Shown here: one piece after another, positions 45,301 through 54,126 of the stretch
Numbering within the stretch: position 1 is the stretch's first letter
How the letters are laid out: every line of letters starts with the position of its first letter
From: Chloroflexota bacterium
GTDB taxonomy: Bacteria; Chloroflexota; Dehalococcoidia; DSTF01; RBG-16-68-14
Direction of reading: 5' to 3'
Assembly (NCBI GenBank): GCA_029262675.1
Contig: JAJCYW010000015.1
Location: forward strand, 1-64,000
Length of the DNA stretch: 64,000 bases
Program-made: the position numbers and the translations under genes
Notes under the pieces: model-generated
What the model was told of the DNA's origin: nothing
Seen by the model: only the letters and a program-made list of their open reading frames with translations
Database searches by the model: none

Positions 45301-47064
45301 CTACGTGCAGCGGTGGTCGAATTGCCGGATGACGCCCAGGATGTCGTTCAGCAGGTCGATAACCCCGTCCGGGGCCGTCATGTTCCAGGCGTTCGGCCCG
45401 GCCGACGGCCCGCGGTCGTAATGCGCATCGTTTGGCGGCGCGCCGCCAGCGGCAGGGTGGTAGTGATTGATAACGCCTAAGATGTCGAATAGGAGGTCGA
45501 CGACGCCGTCCTGACCCGGCCCTGAGATCGTCTCCACGTCGTAGAAGTCCCAGGGATTGTGGGGGTTGCGCCGGCCGCCCAAAGTCTCGTCCGGACCGAG
45601 TTCCTGCACATCGGTGCAGCCGTCGTTGTCATCGTCGGGGTCGGTGCTGTTGGGAATGGTATCGCCATCCGTGTCACCGTCAGGGCCTTTCGGGGTTGGT
45701 GTCAGTGTGGGCGTGCCGCAGCCGACGTTGGCTGGGACCTTACCCGGTGGGCAGGGCGTCGGCGTTGGCGTATTCGTTGGGGTCGGGGTGAGGGTTGATG
45801 TCGGCGTTGGCGTTGGTTCCAGGAAGAGGTAGGCGGCGCTCTCGTCTGGCCCTCCGCCTGACCATCCGTCCGCGCCCACCACGCTGGTGTAGCTACTCAC
45901 TGCCACGCTCTTACCGAAGAAGGCACCCGGCTGGGAATCGGAGGCGATTAGCTTTTCCACCTCGCCCCAGTTGTCCGTGCCGCCGTGGTTGCGCTGAAAC
46001 ACATACGCTGCACCGGCACCGTCGCCTCCGGCATCCTCTCCCTCCGCGCCGACGATTACGGTGTCGCCGCTGATCGCGACGTTCATGAAGCCGTCTCCGG
46101 GCTGGGCGTCAGAAGCAGTAATCCTCTTCACTTCGCCCCAATTGTCCGCACCGCCTTCGTCACGCTGGAACACAAATGCCTTGCCTGTGTCTATGCCGGC
46201 GCCAAACGTGCCGTCCGACCCGACGATGAGGGTGTCGCCACTGACCCCAACACTCCGGCCGAAGCTTTCGGCGGCCTGCATGTCAGAGGAGGTGAGCTCC
46301 TTCAGTTCGCCCCAGTTGTCTGCGCCACCTTCGTTACGCTCGAACACGATAACGACGCCGACGCAACAGGCGCCGACGAACGTATTTGACGCCCCGACGA
46401 CGACGGTGTTGCCGCTGATGGCGAGGCTCGATCCGAAGGAGTTGGCGGCCAGAGGGTTTGCGGGACTGAGCTTCTTCACCTCGCCCCAGTTGTCCGCGCC
46501 GCCCTGGTTGCGGTGGAATAGGTACGCTGCGTCGCCCCACGCCGCTATAATGGCGATGTCGCCTTCCACGGCTACGTCTCCACCGAGGCCAGAACCGGAC
46601 TGTGCGTCAGAAGCGGCGAGCTTCTTCACCTCGCCCCAGTTATCAGCTCCGCCTTGGTTACGCTGAAATACATATGCCGCGCTGCCTCCGGACACAACTG
46701 CGGTGTCACCGCTGACCGCTACGTATCTGCCGAAAAAGTCGAAGGCTAGTGCGTCGGAGGCGATGAGCTTCTTGACCTGGCCCCAGTTTTCGGTGCCGCC
46801 CTGGTTGCGCTGGAAGACATAGGCGGCGCCGGCGTATGTGAGACCAACAGTGTCGCGATATGCCCCCACTACAGCGGTGTCACCACTCACCGCAACGCTG
46901 AGCCCGGCGCCGTCGCCACTGGAGGCGATGAGCGTCTTGAATTCGCTTGGAGCTGCTGCGTTCGCGTCCTGTTCGTGACGATCGGCGATAACGACGGTGA
47001 CGCCGAGCATCAGAGTCACAAGCAGCGCAGTGATCTTTACCGTTGTGCTGAGTGATGGGGCCAT
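45301..47064 (-). CDS. Secreted seven-bladed FG-GAP propeller with shared dockerin-like end
   Basis: 587 aa from the ATG at 47064 with GGGGAG 7 bases upstream. A signal peptide (TTVKITALLVTLMLGVTVVI) is followed by seven repeats of about 50 residues. Each has the core SVAVSGDTAVVGA, AAYVFQRNQGG and NWGEVKKL (integrin-alpha-like propeller). A Pro-Thr linker (TPTPTSTLTPTPTNTPTPTP) follows, then DGDTDGDTIPNSTDPDDDND and the shared C-terminal module DGVVDLLFDILGVINHYHP … DGVIDLLNDILGVI with terminal Cys-Thr. Extracellular; ligand unknown. Confidence 0.85.
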   Translation of the reverse strand: MAPSLSTTVKITALLVTLMLGVTVVIADRHEQDANAAAPSEFKTLIASSGDGAGLSVAVSGDTAVVGAYRDTVGLTYAGAAYVFQRNQGGTENWGQVKKLIASDALAFDFFGRYVAVSGDTAVVSGGSAAYVFQRNQGGADNWGEVKKLAASDAQSGSGLGGDVAVEGDIAIIAAWGDAAYLFHRNQGGADNWGEVKKLSPANPLAANSFGSSLAISGNTVVVGASNTFVGACCVGVVIVFERNEGGADNWGELKELTSSDMQAAESFGRSVGVSGDTLIVGSDGTFGAGIDTGKAFVFQRDEGGADNWGEVKRITASDAQPGDGFMNVAISGDTVIVGAEGEDAGGDGAGAAYVFQRNHGGTDNWGEVEKLIASDSQPGAFFGKSVAVSSYTSVVGADGWSGGGPDESAAYLFLEPTPTPTSTLTPTPTNTPTPTPCPPGKVPANVGCGTPTLTPTPKGPDGDTDGDTIPNSTDPDDDNDGCTDVQELGPDETLGGRRNPHNPWDFYDVETISGPGQDGVVDLLFDILGVINHYHPAAGGAPPNDAHYDRGPSAGPNAWNMTAPDGVIDLLNDILGVIRQFDHRCT

Positions 47065-47185
47065 GATGATGCTCCCCGCGTATCGCCGGGAGTGGGTGGG
47101 GCGTACGCCCGACGAAGTGATCTGGGCCACCGCCATCGGAGGCCGTCAGTGGCCTCTATGTTACAGGAATACCCGCGTTTGTCAA
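47065..47185 (-). promoter_or_regulatory. Shared promoter and leader, copy 1
   Basis: TTGACA (47185-47180), 16-bp spacer and TAACAT (47163-47158), then a leader of about 90 bases. A stem GGCCAC/GTGGCC encloses GGCCTCCGATGGC. Near the end CTCCC can pair with GGGAG of the ribosome binding site across GGCGATACGCG. Confidence 0.8.
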
Positions 47186-47318
47186 CCGGACGAGGCGGCC
47201 TTCACCCGGTCCACCGTCACCCCTCTCCCTGAGGGTGAGAGGGGCGACACGTTGCATAGCCTTGCGTGTGGCATGCGGCCAACCGATGCCGCTGCGTGAC
47301 TCTAGGTGCAACCTACGG

Positions 47319-48422
47319 TTATATGCAGCGGTCGTTGGCCTGCTGAATGACCCCCAGGATGTCGTTGAGCAGGTCGATGCTGCCGTCCGGGGCGGTCATG
47401 TTCCAGGGATTTGGGCCCGCGGACGGTCCCCGGTCGTAGTTCGCGTCATAGGGTGGGTCACCTGTCGGCGCATAGTGGTTGATGACGCCGAGGACGTCGA
47501 ACAAGACGTTGATGTTGCCGTCGTGACCCGGCCCTGAGATCGTCTCCACATCGTAGTAGTCCCAGGGGTCCAAGAAGTCTCGCAGGCCGCCGAGCGTTTC
47601 GTCCGTGCCGTTCTCTCGCTGGTCGGGGCAGCCATCGCCGTCGGTGTCGGTGAGGTCAGGCGTTGGTGTGGGCGTACCGCAGCCACCATAGGTTGGTACC
47701 TTACCCGCAGGGCAAGGCGTGGGTGTTGCCGTGGGAGTTGGCGTGGGCGTGCCGCAGCCGCCGATTGCTGGCACTTTGCCGGCCGGGCAGGGCGTCGGCG
47801 TCGGCGTGATCTGGCTCGTGCAGTTCACTAACAGGGTGCTGCCCGGAACGGCGATTAGACCGCTAATGACAGACTGGAAGGCGGCGCCGCTGGTTCCGGC
47901 GATCGGGCCGCCGAGCGTCTCCAGATCGATCTGGTGGGAACTCGCGCTAGGCGTGCAGGTGAACGTGAAGCTGAACAGGCTGCCCTTGTACTGGCTGACA
48001 TTATAGGGGCGAAGCACCAGACAACCGCGACCGGCGGTGGTGGCCGTGGACGTGCCAAGGTCTGTCCATGGCTCGCAGTCGGGCCACACGGTGGTAGACT
48101 GCTTGAACGTCAGGCCGCTCGCCCCAAAGACCAGAAACGCCTGGGCGCCGTCGTAGCGATCGCTGAACGGAACGGCGTCAGCGTTGACGATGACGTCGAA
48201 CATGGCGCCTAGCGGCACACACGTCTCGCTGAGCACCTTAGTGCCGGGGCAAACATGCGTATCAGCCGGATCGACATAGATACTCATCGCCGCGCCGTCT
48301 ACGGCTGAATGAGCTGTATCGATCCCTTGGCCCGCCGTCAGGAACATGCCGGCGACTGCTACGACGACGACGGCTACGAGCAGCGCCGCGGCCTTGAGGG
48401 CCGTGTTTCGCGAAGGGGCCAT
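47319..48422 (-). CDS. Secreted cohesin-like domain protein with dockerin-like end
   Basis: 367 aa from the ATG at 48422. A signal peptide (AALLVAVVVVAVAGMFLTAG) is followed by one beta-sandwich domain (about 40-215) with cohesin-type features: a long start strand ending GAMFDVIVNADAVPF, AFLVFGASGLTFKQ and SFTFTCTPSASSHQIDLETL. Two Pro-Thr linker blocks each contain CPAGKVP-x-x-GGCGTPTPT. Then DTDGDGCPDQRENGTDETLG and the shared C-terminal module follow, ending DRCI. A near twin lies at 59878-61011. The stop codon has a short echo (ctaggtgca) about 15 bases downstream. Confidence 0.8.
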   Translation of the reverse strand: MAPSRNTALKAAALLVAVVVVAVAGMFLTAGQGIDTAHSAVDGAAMSIYVDPADTHVCPGTKVLSETCVPLGAMFDVIVNADAVPFSDRYDGAQAFLVFGASGLTFKQSTTVWPDCEPWTDLGTSTATTAGRGCLVLRPYNVSQYKGSLFSFTFTCTPSASSHQIDLETLGGPIAGTSGAAFQSVISGLIAVPGSTLLVNCTSQITPTPTPCPAGKVPAIGGCGTPTPTPTATPTPCPAGKVPTYGGCGTPTPTPDLTDTDGDGCPDQRENGTDETLGGLRDFLDPWDYYDVETISGPGHDGNINVLFDVLGVINHYAPTGDPPYDANYDRGPSAGPNPWNMTAPDGSIDLLNDILGVIQQANDRCI

Positions 48423-48543
48423 TACTATTCTCCCAACGAATCGCCGGGAAGGCGCGGGGCGTGCGCCCGACGATGCGTGCTGGGCCACCGCCAGCGGAGG
48501 CCGTCAGTGGCCTCTATGTTACAGGAATACCCAGGATTGTCAA
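48423..48543 (-). promoter_or_regulatory. Shared promoter and leader, copy 2
   Basis: TTGACA (48543-48538), 16-bp spacer and TAACAT (48521-48516). The leader keeps GGCCTCCG-TGGCGGTGGCC and TTCCCGGCGATTCG ahead of GGGAG. Confidence 0.8.
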
Positions 48544-48583
48544 CCGGACGGGGTGGCGACGCAGGGCGCCGCGTTGCGCAACT

Positions 48584-48802
48584 CTAGGTGCAGTCGTGGT
48601 CGAATTGCCGGATGACGCCGAGGATGTCGTTCAGCAGGTCGATGGCTCCGTCTGGTGCCGTCAAATTCCAGGCGTTCGGCCCGGCCGACGGCCCGCGGTC
48701 GTAATGCGCATCGTATGGCGGCGCGCCGCCAGCGGCAGGGTGGTAGTGATTGATGACGACTAAGATGTCGAACAGCAGGTCGACGACGCCGTCCGGACAC
48801 TT
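48584..48802 (-). pseudogene. Orphan dockerin-like C-terminal module, in frame after the methyltransferase stop
   Basis: 73 codons beginning directly after the TAG of the methyltransferase and in the same frame: KCPDGVVDLLFDILVVINHY, then GGAPPYDAHYDRGPSAGP and DGAIDLLNDILGVIRQFDHD CT-stop. It has no signal peptide, linker or start of its own. It is either the remnant of a replaced gene body or an extension reached only by stop-codon readthrough. Confidence 0.75.
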
Positions 48803-49645
48803 CTAGCTCTCTTCCGCCTTTCGCGCCGACGTATACCCGAACCAGCCACCTGGCAGCGACGACTCGTAGTCGGTGTAGCCCAGCGTTGCCAGTTCTTCGC
48901 CCAGCCACGCAAGCGGCACAAAGTGCAGCTGGAAGCGTCGCTTCATCCAGCGTTTGACGCCCGCCCGCGAGTCGTTCGGCCGCTGGCTGAAAGTGCTGGC
49001 GGCCAGTGTGGCGCCTTTCGCGCTCACGCGGCCGATCTCGGCCAAGGCCTGAGCCAAGTCGGGGAATTGGTGAAAGCCACCGGAGCAGTTCACCTTGCGA
49101 AGGCACTCGTCGGCCAGAGGCAGGCGATGTGCATCGCCACGAATCAGTAGCACGTTGGCCAGGCCCCAGCGGCTGGCGTGACGCGCGGCGCGCGCCAGCA
49201 TGGCCTTCGATATGTCCAACCCGATGAGCAGCCCCTCAGGTCCCACACGCTTGGCCCACTCGACAGTGAAGTTGCCGTGCCCACACGCCAGGTCCAGGAC
49301 GGTATCGCCTGCCTGCACCTGCAACCTCTGCTGAATCTGTGCAACCTCCTCAGGAAAGTCGGGGGTGCCTAGCGCCCGAGTGAGCCATCCGCGGAAGCGG
49401 TCGTAGCTCCAGGCGGTGAGGGGAGTGTCGAGGAGGTGCTGAGTCGCGGTCTTCTCCAGGGTATCTCCCAGCACGTCGAGTACGCCGTCACGATATGGGT
49501 AGGTTGTGCTCGTCGCTGAGCAGCGCAGGCCGGAGCCGTCCGGCAACACCTCTGGCGGCCGGTCGGGCGATGTCGGCAGACGCAGCAGCGGGGCGGCGCG
49601 CACCAGCAAAAGCCGGGCTCGGTCCGCGGGCATTGCTGGCGGCAT
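48803..49645 (-). CDS. SAM-dependent methyltransferase (RlmA/UbiE-like class I)
   Basis: 280 aa. An N-terminal Cys/Arg-containing segment (about 1-50, PDGSGLRCSATSTTYPYRDG) resembles the Trm112-like start of this group. The Rossmann domain has motif I VLDLACGHGNFTVEWAKRVG, motif II LIGLDISKAMLARAARH and post-motif GDAHRLPLADE. No signal peptide, so the product is cytosolic, unlike all its neighbours. It nevertheless uses the same promoter and leader as the secreted genes and is followed in frame by their C-terminal module. Confidence 0.85.
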   Translation of the reverse strand: MPPAMPADRARLLLVRAAPLLRLPTSPDRPPEVLPDGSGLRCSATSTTYPYRDGVLDVLGDTLEKTATQHLLDTPLTAWSYDRFRGWLTRALGTPDFPEEVAQIQQRLQVQAGDTVLDLACGHGNFTVEWAKRVGPEGLLIGLDISKAMLARAARHASRWGLANVLLIRGDAHRLPLADECLRKVNCSGGFHQFPDLAQALAEIGRVSAKGATLAASTFSQRPNDSRAGVKRWMKRRFQLHFVPLAWLGEELATLGYTDYESSLPGGWFGYTSARKAEES

Positions 49646-49769
49646 GTTTCTAGCTCCCCACGTATCACCAGGAGTCGTCGGAGGACGACGCTCGCGGCGT
49701 ATGACTGGCCACCGCCAGCGCAGTCCGTCAGTGTGACCCCCACTATACAGCGGGGTCTGAGAATGTCAA
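49646..49769 (-). promoter_or_regulatory. Shared promoter and leader, copy 3 (drives the methyltransferase)
   Basis: TTGACA (49769-49764), 16-bp spacer and TATAGT (49747-49742). The leader keeps GCTGGCGGTGGCC and ACTCCTGGTGATACG before GGGGAGC. Confidence 0.8.
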
Positions 49770-49809
49770 CCGGACGAGGCGGCGACACGGGGCGCCGCGT
49801 TGCGCAGCT

Positions 49810-51621
49810 CTACGTGCAGCGGTGGTCGAACTGTCGAATGACGCCGAGAATGTCGTTCAGCAGGTCTATGGCTCCGTCCGGGGCGGTCATGTTCCAGGGG
49901 TGGGGGCCTGCGGATGGCCCGCGGTCGTAGATCGCGTCGTACGGTGGCGCGCCGGTGGGGGCGTAGTGGTTGATAACGCCGAGGACGTCGAAGAGAAGGT
50001 CGACGACGCCGTCCGGCGCGGGTCCGCCGATACCGCCGACATCGTAGAAGTCCCAGGCGTTCATGTAGTTCCGCAGGCCGCCAAGCGTTTCGTCGCTACC
50101 GTTCTCGCGCTGGTCCGGACAGCCGTCGCCGTCGGTGTCGCCGGGGAACGGCTGCTTCGTCGGCGTGGGAGTGACGGCCGGTGTCGGCGTGGCAGTGGGT
50201 GTGGATGCCGGCGTGACGCATCCGCTGGTGGGGCAGGGCGTGGGTGTGACGGCAGCGATGGTGAGTATGTCGGTCGCGGCGTCTGACACGTGGCCGAAGT
50301 GGTTTGTCGACCGCGCGCCAAAGCTGTGCGTGCCGTTCGGCACAGCGGACGATGGTGTGAATATGTAGGTCTCCAACTCTTCGTCGAAGGCGCCGCCATC
50401 GGGCGAGACGCCGTCCGTTGTGAATGTGCCGCCGTTTAGGTTCCACTCCGCCGCCGCGACGCGCGAAATCGAGACAGCGGCCGCTGTCCCGTGGTCGCCT
50501 CCGCCGATGACACGCGGGCCCTCCGGCGGGAACGCGGTGTTGCCGGCGGACGCGGAGTAGGTGGGCGTGTCGTCCGCGGAAGGATCGGGCGCGTAGGGCA
50601 TTACGGAGGCCGTGGACGTGCGGACGACATCGACGACGGAGCCGACCGGGTTGCGCCAGCCGATGGCGCGCCTGGCGCTGTCCGAGACATCGACGGCGGG
50701 GTTGAGCTGCTCGGCGGAACTACCCATGATGGAGAGGTCTGATGTGTCGCCGCCGTTGTTGCAGGAGTCGTTCGCGGAGTTGAGGTAACCCCAGGAATCC
50801 GCGGTTGAGCAGCTGGACGAGGCGTATTCGTCGAGCGCGCCGAAGATGTGGCCGGTCTCATGCGCGGTGACAAGGTCCATGTTGCCGATGCCCCAGCCGT
50901 CGTTGTCGTAGGTGAGGACCATGGCGGGGCCGTTCAGGAATGCGAAGGCAAACTTGCCGTCGGTGAACACACCGTCCCCGTCGTTCAGGCTGTCGACGAC
51001 GAAGATGATGAACCCCCAGTCGGTGGCCTTCGCGGCGCGACGGTCGTTGATAAAGGCGTAGGCGCCCGCGACCCAGTCGGCCGGTGTCGACGGGTAGCCG
51101 AGGGCGGTGAGCGTATCGGCGACCCAGAGGTCGAGGTCTGTCGCGGGCCGGGAGATCGGCTCGCAGGAGGTGGGCTGGGCGCCGTGGTCGTCGACGACGA
51201 AGCTGAGCGGATCGGGCCGGCCTGTGCGGGAGGTCCAGAACGAGAGGCCGCCCGCGATCTCGGCGAGGACGGTGGCGCGGCGGGCACCGTCCCAGTCCTC
51301 GCTCTCGGCGTCCGGGGGAGCGCATTCGCCGACGCCGCCGCTCGATTCTACGAAGACGACGCTGTAGGTGGCCGAGCCGGCCATGTAGGAGGCAAGCTGG
51401 AACGCGGTGGGCGCGCTGCCGAGTAGCGCGGGCTGGACGGGCGCGGGTGGCGGTAGGAGGAAGTCGGGTCCGGATGGCATGGTCGGTGGCGGCGCCGGGA
51501 CGCCGGCGCTGGCGGACGGCGGGGCGGTGCCGTGTACGCCCGACATCAACAACAGTGCTGTTAGGGCCAACGCGATGAACGCTGCGGCCCTGGCGGCTGT
51601 GCGAAGTCGGTGCTCATGCAT
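49810..51621 (-). CDS. Secreted zinc metallopeptidase-like protein with dockerin-like end
   Basis: 603 aa. A signal peptide (AAAFIALALTALLLMSGVHG) and a Pro-rich segment precede a catalytic region with TAHETGHIFGALDEYASSSC (HExxH, with Glu as base). Downstream CNNGGDTSDLSIMGSSAEQL contains a Met-turn-like IMG, as in metzincins. An Ig-like strand-rich domain follows (about 390-470), then the linker TPTPAVTPTPTKQPFPG, DTDGDGCPDQRENGSDETLG and the shared C-terminal module. It lacks the common promoter. The preceding gene ends 115 bases upstream, so the two may be co-transcribed. Confidence 0.8.
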   Translation of the reverse strand: MHEHRLRTAARAAAFIALALTALLLMSGVHGTAPPSASAGVPAPPPTMPSGPDFLLPPPAPVQPALLGSAPTAFQLASYMAGSATYSVVFVESSGGVGECAPPDAESEDWDGARRATVLAEIAGGLSFWTSRTGRPDPLSFVVDDHGAQPTSCEPISRPATDLDLWVADTLTALGYPSTPADWVAGAYAFINDRRAAKATDWGFIIFVVDSLNDGDGVFTDGKFAFAFLNGPAMVLTYDNDGWGIGNMDLVTAHETGHIFGALDEYASSSCSTADSWGYLNSANDSCNNGGDTSDLSIMGSSAEQLNPAVDVSDSARRAIGWRNPVGSVVDVVRTSTASVMPYAPDPSADDTPTYSASAGNTAFPPEGPRVIGGGDHGTAAAVSISRVAAAEWNLNGGTFTTDGVSPDGGAFDEELETYIFTPSSAVPNGTHSFGARSTNHFGHVSDAATDILTIAAVTPTPCPTSGCVTPASTPTATPTPAVTPTPTKQPFPGDTDGDGCPDQRENGSDETLGGLRNYMNAWDFYDVGGIGGPAPDGVVDLLFDVLGVINHYAPTGAPPYDAIYDRGPSAGPHPWNMTAPDGAIDLLNDILGVIRQFDHRCT

Positions 51622-51736
51622 CGGCTACCTCCGCTGGGCGACGCGCTCTGGCCGGTACCTGGCGCACGCCGCTGGACGCAGTGTAGCGCTTGCGTGGGGC
51701 TACGCGTTGCGTAGCTCTACGTGCAGCCTCCGGCCG

Positions 51737-53890
51737 CTACGTGCAGGTGTGGTCGAACTGCTGAATGACGCCGAGGATGTCGTTCAGCAGGTCTATCACT
51801 CCGTCCGGCGCAGTCATGTTCCAGGCGTTGGGACCGGCGGACGGCCCGCGGTCGTAGTGCGCGTCGTAGGGCGGGTCGCCGGCAGGCGAGTAGTGGTTGA
51901 TGACGCTGAGGATGTCAAACAGGAGGTCGACGACGCCGTCCTGACCGGGGCCTGAGATCGTTTCCACGTCGTAGAAATCGTTCGGGTTCTTGAAGTCACG
52001 GCGCCCGCCGACCGTCTCGTCCGGGCCATTCTCGTCTTGGTCGCTGCAGCCGTCGCTGTCGGTGTCGCCGGGGTCGGGCAGCTTAGTGGGTATAGGCGTA
52101 CAGGTGGCCGGTGGCGTTGGGATCGCTGGCGTCTGAGACAGTTCGTTGTTCAGTTCGTTGCTCTCCACGATCTGTGACGAGGAATCGACCAACAAGGTGT
52201 TCTTGCCGGCGATGTAACCGTTGAACCAGAGGGTACCTGACTCGCCCTGCATCAGGCCTGCGCCGACGTTCTGTTGCGCGCCGTTGACAGAGACCGTGAA
52301 TGGGCCTGCGTCGGCGGTTCCGGCGTTGGAGAAGTTGACGCGTACGCCCAGTTTAGGTGTGAAATCGCAGTCACCGCCAGTCTCCAGCGTGATGCTCATG
52401 CTGGTCGGGATGAGGTCTGGCATCGGAGGCCCTGGCGTAGGCGTGATAGTGGGCGTAGACGTAACAGTCGGCGTCAGCGTTGGCGTGGGTGTGCCGCACC
52501 CGCCGTTAGCGGGCACCTTACCCCCTGGACACGGCGTGGACGTGGGTGTGGGTGTCGGCTTGGGTTGCAGCAGGTCGAATATGTACGCCGCGCCGGCATT
52601 CGTTCCAGCGCTATCCTCCCAGAATGCGCCGACGAGGGCGGTGTCGTTGCTGATGCCTACACTCATGCCGGCCTTATCGCCACCATCGGCGTCAGACGCG
52701 ATGAGCTTAGTGACCTCGCCCCAGTTGCCCGGGCCACCCTCGTTGCGACGGAACAAATACGCGGCGCCGGAATTGATACCCGCGCTATCCTTCCAGCGAG
52801 CCCCCACAACGGTGGTGTCGCCGCTAATTGCCACGCTGTAGCCGAAGCGGTCGAAGGCGTGGGCGTCGGCGGCGGTGAGTTTTATCACTTCGCCCCAGTT
52901 GTCCGCGCCGCCCTGATTACGCTGGAACACGTATGCCGCGCCGGCGTCTGTGCCCCCGGCATCCTCCTGGTATGCCCCGATGACGGCTGTGGCGCCGCTG
53001 ACCGCCGCGCTCCAGCCGAACTCATCGCTGATCTGGGCGTCGGACGCAACGAGCTTCTTCATCTCGCCCCAGTTGTCCACACCGCCTTCGTCGCGCCGGT
53101 AGATATAGGCGGCGCCTGCGTCGCCGGCCGCTGAGTCCTCGCCGCGAGACCCTATGAGGGCGATGTTGGCGCTGGCGGCTACGCTGTAGCCAAATTCGTC
53201 GCCGGCCTGGGCATCGGAGGCGGTGAGCTTCTTCACTTCGCCCCAGTTGTTCGTCCCGCCCTGGTCGCGCGCAAGGAGGTATGCCGCGCCGGCAAAGCTG
53301 CCCCAGGTATCTTCATGTTGCGCTCCGATGACTGCGGTGTCGCCACTAATTGCTACGCTCCAGCCGAAGCGGTCGCCGGCCTGGGCGTCGGAGGCGGTAA
53401 GCTTCTTCACTTCGCCCCAGTTGTTCGTCCCGCCCTCGTCGCGCTGAAAAACGTAGACTGCGCCGGCGAACGAGGCCGCCGTGTCCTCGCGGTACGCTCC
53501 CACTACGATGGTGTCGCCGCTGACGGCCACACTCCAGCCAAATCGGTCGTCGGCCTCGGCGTCGGAAGCCGTGAGCTTCTTCACCTCGCCCCAGTTCTCC
53601 GTGCCGCCCTCGGCGCGCTGGAATACGTATGCCGCGCCGGCATTGGTAGCTAACGCATCTTCCCTGTGTGCCCCGACGACCGCTGTATCACCACTGACCG
53701 CCACGCTGTAGCCAAATTCGTCGTCGGGCTGGGCATCGGAGGCGAGAAGCTTCTTGAGTTCGTTGAGATTTGTGGCTTCGGCGGTGGGGCTGCTTGGACC
53801 GATGAGGGCCTGACTCGCCATGAGCGTTCCCGTGACGACGAGTACGATCAGTCCCGCGATTTTCGCCATTGCGTTGAGCGATTGAATCAT
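51737..53890 (-). CDS. Secreted FG-GAP propeller with CARDB domain and dockerin-like end
   Basis: 717 aa. Signal peptide MIQSLNAMAKIAGLIVLVVT. Seven FG-GAP-like repeats (LTASDAQAGDRFGWSVAISG type) make one full propeller. A linker leads to a CARDB-type adhesion domain (about 500-600) with MPDLIPTSMSITLETGGDCD, GVRVNFSNAGTADAGPFTVS and VESNELNNELSQ. Then DTDSDGCSDQDENGPDETVG and the shared module follow, ending in HTCT. The stop-proximal bases ctacgtgca are repeated 20 bases downstream. Confidence 0.85.
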   Translation of the reverse strand: MIQSLNAMAKIAGLIVLVVTGTLMASQALIGPSSPTAEATNLNELKKLLASDAQPDDEFGYSVAVSGDTAVVGAHREDALATNAGAAYVFQRAEGGTENWGEVKKLTASDAEADDRFGWSVAVSGDTIVVGAYREDTAASFAGAVYVFQRDEGGTNNWGEVKKLTASDAQAGDRFGWSVAISGDTAVIGAQHEDTWGSFAGAAYLLARDQGGTNNWGEVKKLTASDAQAGDEFGYSVAASANIALIGSRGEDSAAGDAGAAYIYRRDEGGVDNWGEMKKLVASDAQISDEFGWSAAVSGATAVIGAYQEDAGGTDAGAAYVFQRNQGGADNWGEVIKLTAADAHAFDRFGYSVAISGDTTVVGARWKDSAGINSGAAYLFRRNEGGPGNWGEVTKLIASDADGGDKAGMSVGISNDTALVGAFWEDSAGTNAGAAYIFDLLQPKPTPTPTSTPCPGGKVPANGGCGTPTPTLTPTVTSTPTITPTPGPPMPDLIPTSMSITLETGGDCDFTPKLGVRVNFSNAGTADAGPFTVSVNGAQQNVGAGLMQGESGTLWFNGYIAGKNTLLVDSSSQIVESNELNNELSQTPAIPTPPATCTPIPTKLPDPGDTDSDGCSDQDENGPDETVGGRRDFKNPNDFYDVETISGPGQDGVVDLLFDILSVINHYSPAGDPPYDAHYDRGPSAGPNAWNMTAPDGVIDLLNDILGVIQQFDHTCT

Positions 53891-54009
53891 GATCGCACTC
53901 CCTGTTGCGTCGCCAAGGGTGTGGGACGAGCGCCTGACGACGCATGCCAGGGCACTGCCATCGGAGGCCTCAGTGACCCCTACTATATAGAAATGCTCAG
54001 GTTTGTCAA
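53891..54009 (-). promoter_or_regulatory. Shared promoter and leader, copy 4
   Basis: TTGACA (54009-54004), 16-bp spacer and TATAGT (53987-53982). In the last hairpin CCCT pairs with AGGG instead of CTCC with GGAG, a compensatory-looking change that still covers the binding site. Confidence 0.8.
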
Positions 54010-54077
54010 GCGGACGGGGCGGCGTGCAGCGCCCTCACGCTTTTCGCCCTCACCCCAAGCCCGCGTACGGCGGGCCG

Positions 54078-54100
54078 CCCTCTCCCTGAGGGAGAGAGGG
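54078..54100. repeat. CCCTCTCCC palindromic element
   Basis: CCCTCTCCC tga GGGAGAGAGGG, in a longer conserved context (cgccctcacccc…gcgtac-gcgggccg). Sister copies are at 47221-47243 and 61206-61228, with a degenerate one at about 56041-56072. It lies between a shared promoter and the 3' end of the next upstream gene and may act as a factor-dependent terminator. Confidence 0.75.
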
Positions 54101-54126
54101 GGACCGAAAACAGTCGTGGTGGGCGA

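Noticed and set aside
47065..47136. Longer N-termini (MAVAQ… type) for the secreted genes
   Set aside because: These codons fall inside the conserved leader RNA; signal peptides and binding sites fit the downstream ATGs.
48803..48805. TAG read as pyrrolysine
   Set aside because: No pyl genes or insertion element seen, and the position has no catalytic meaning; cassette replacement explains it better.
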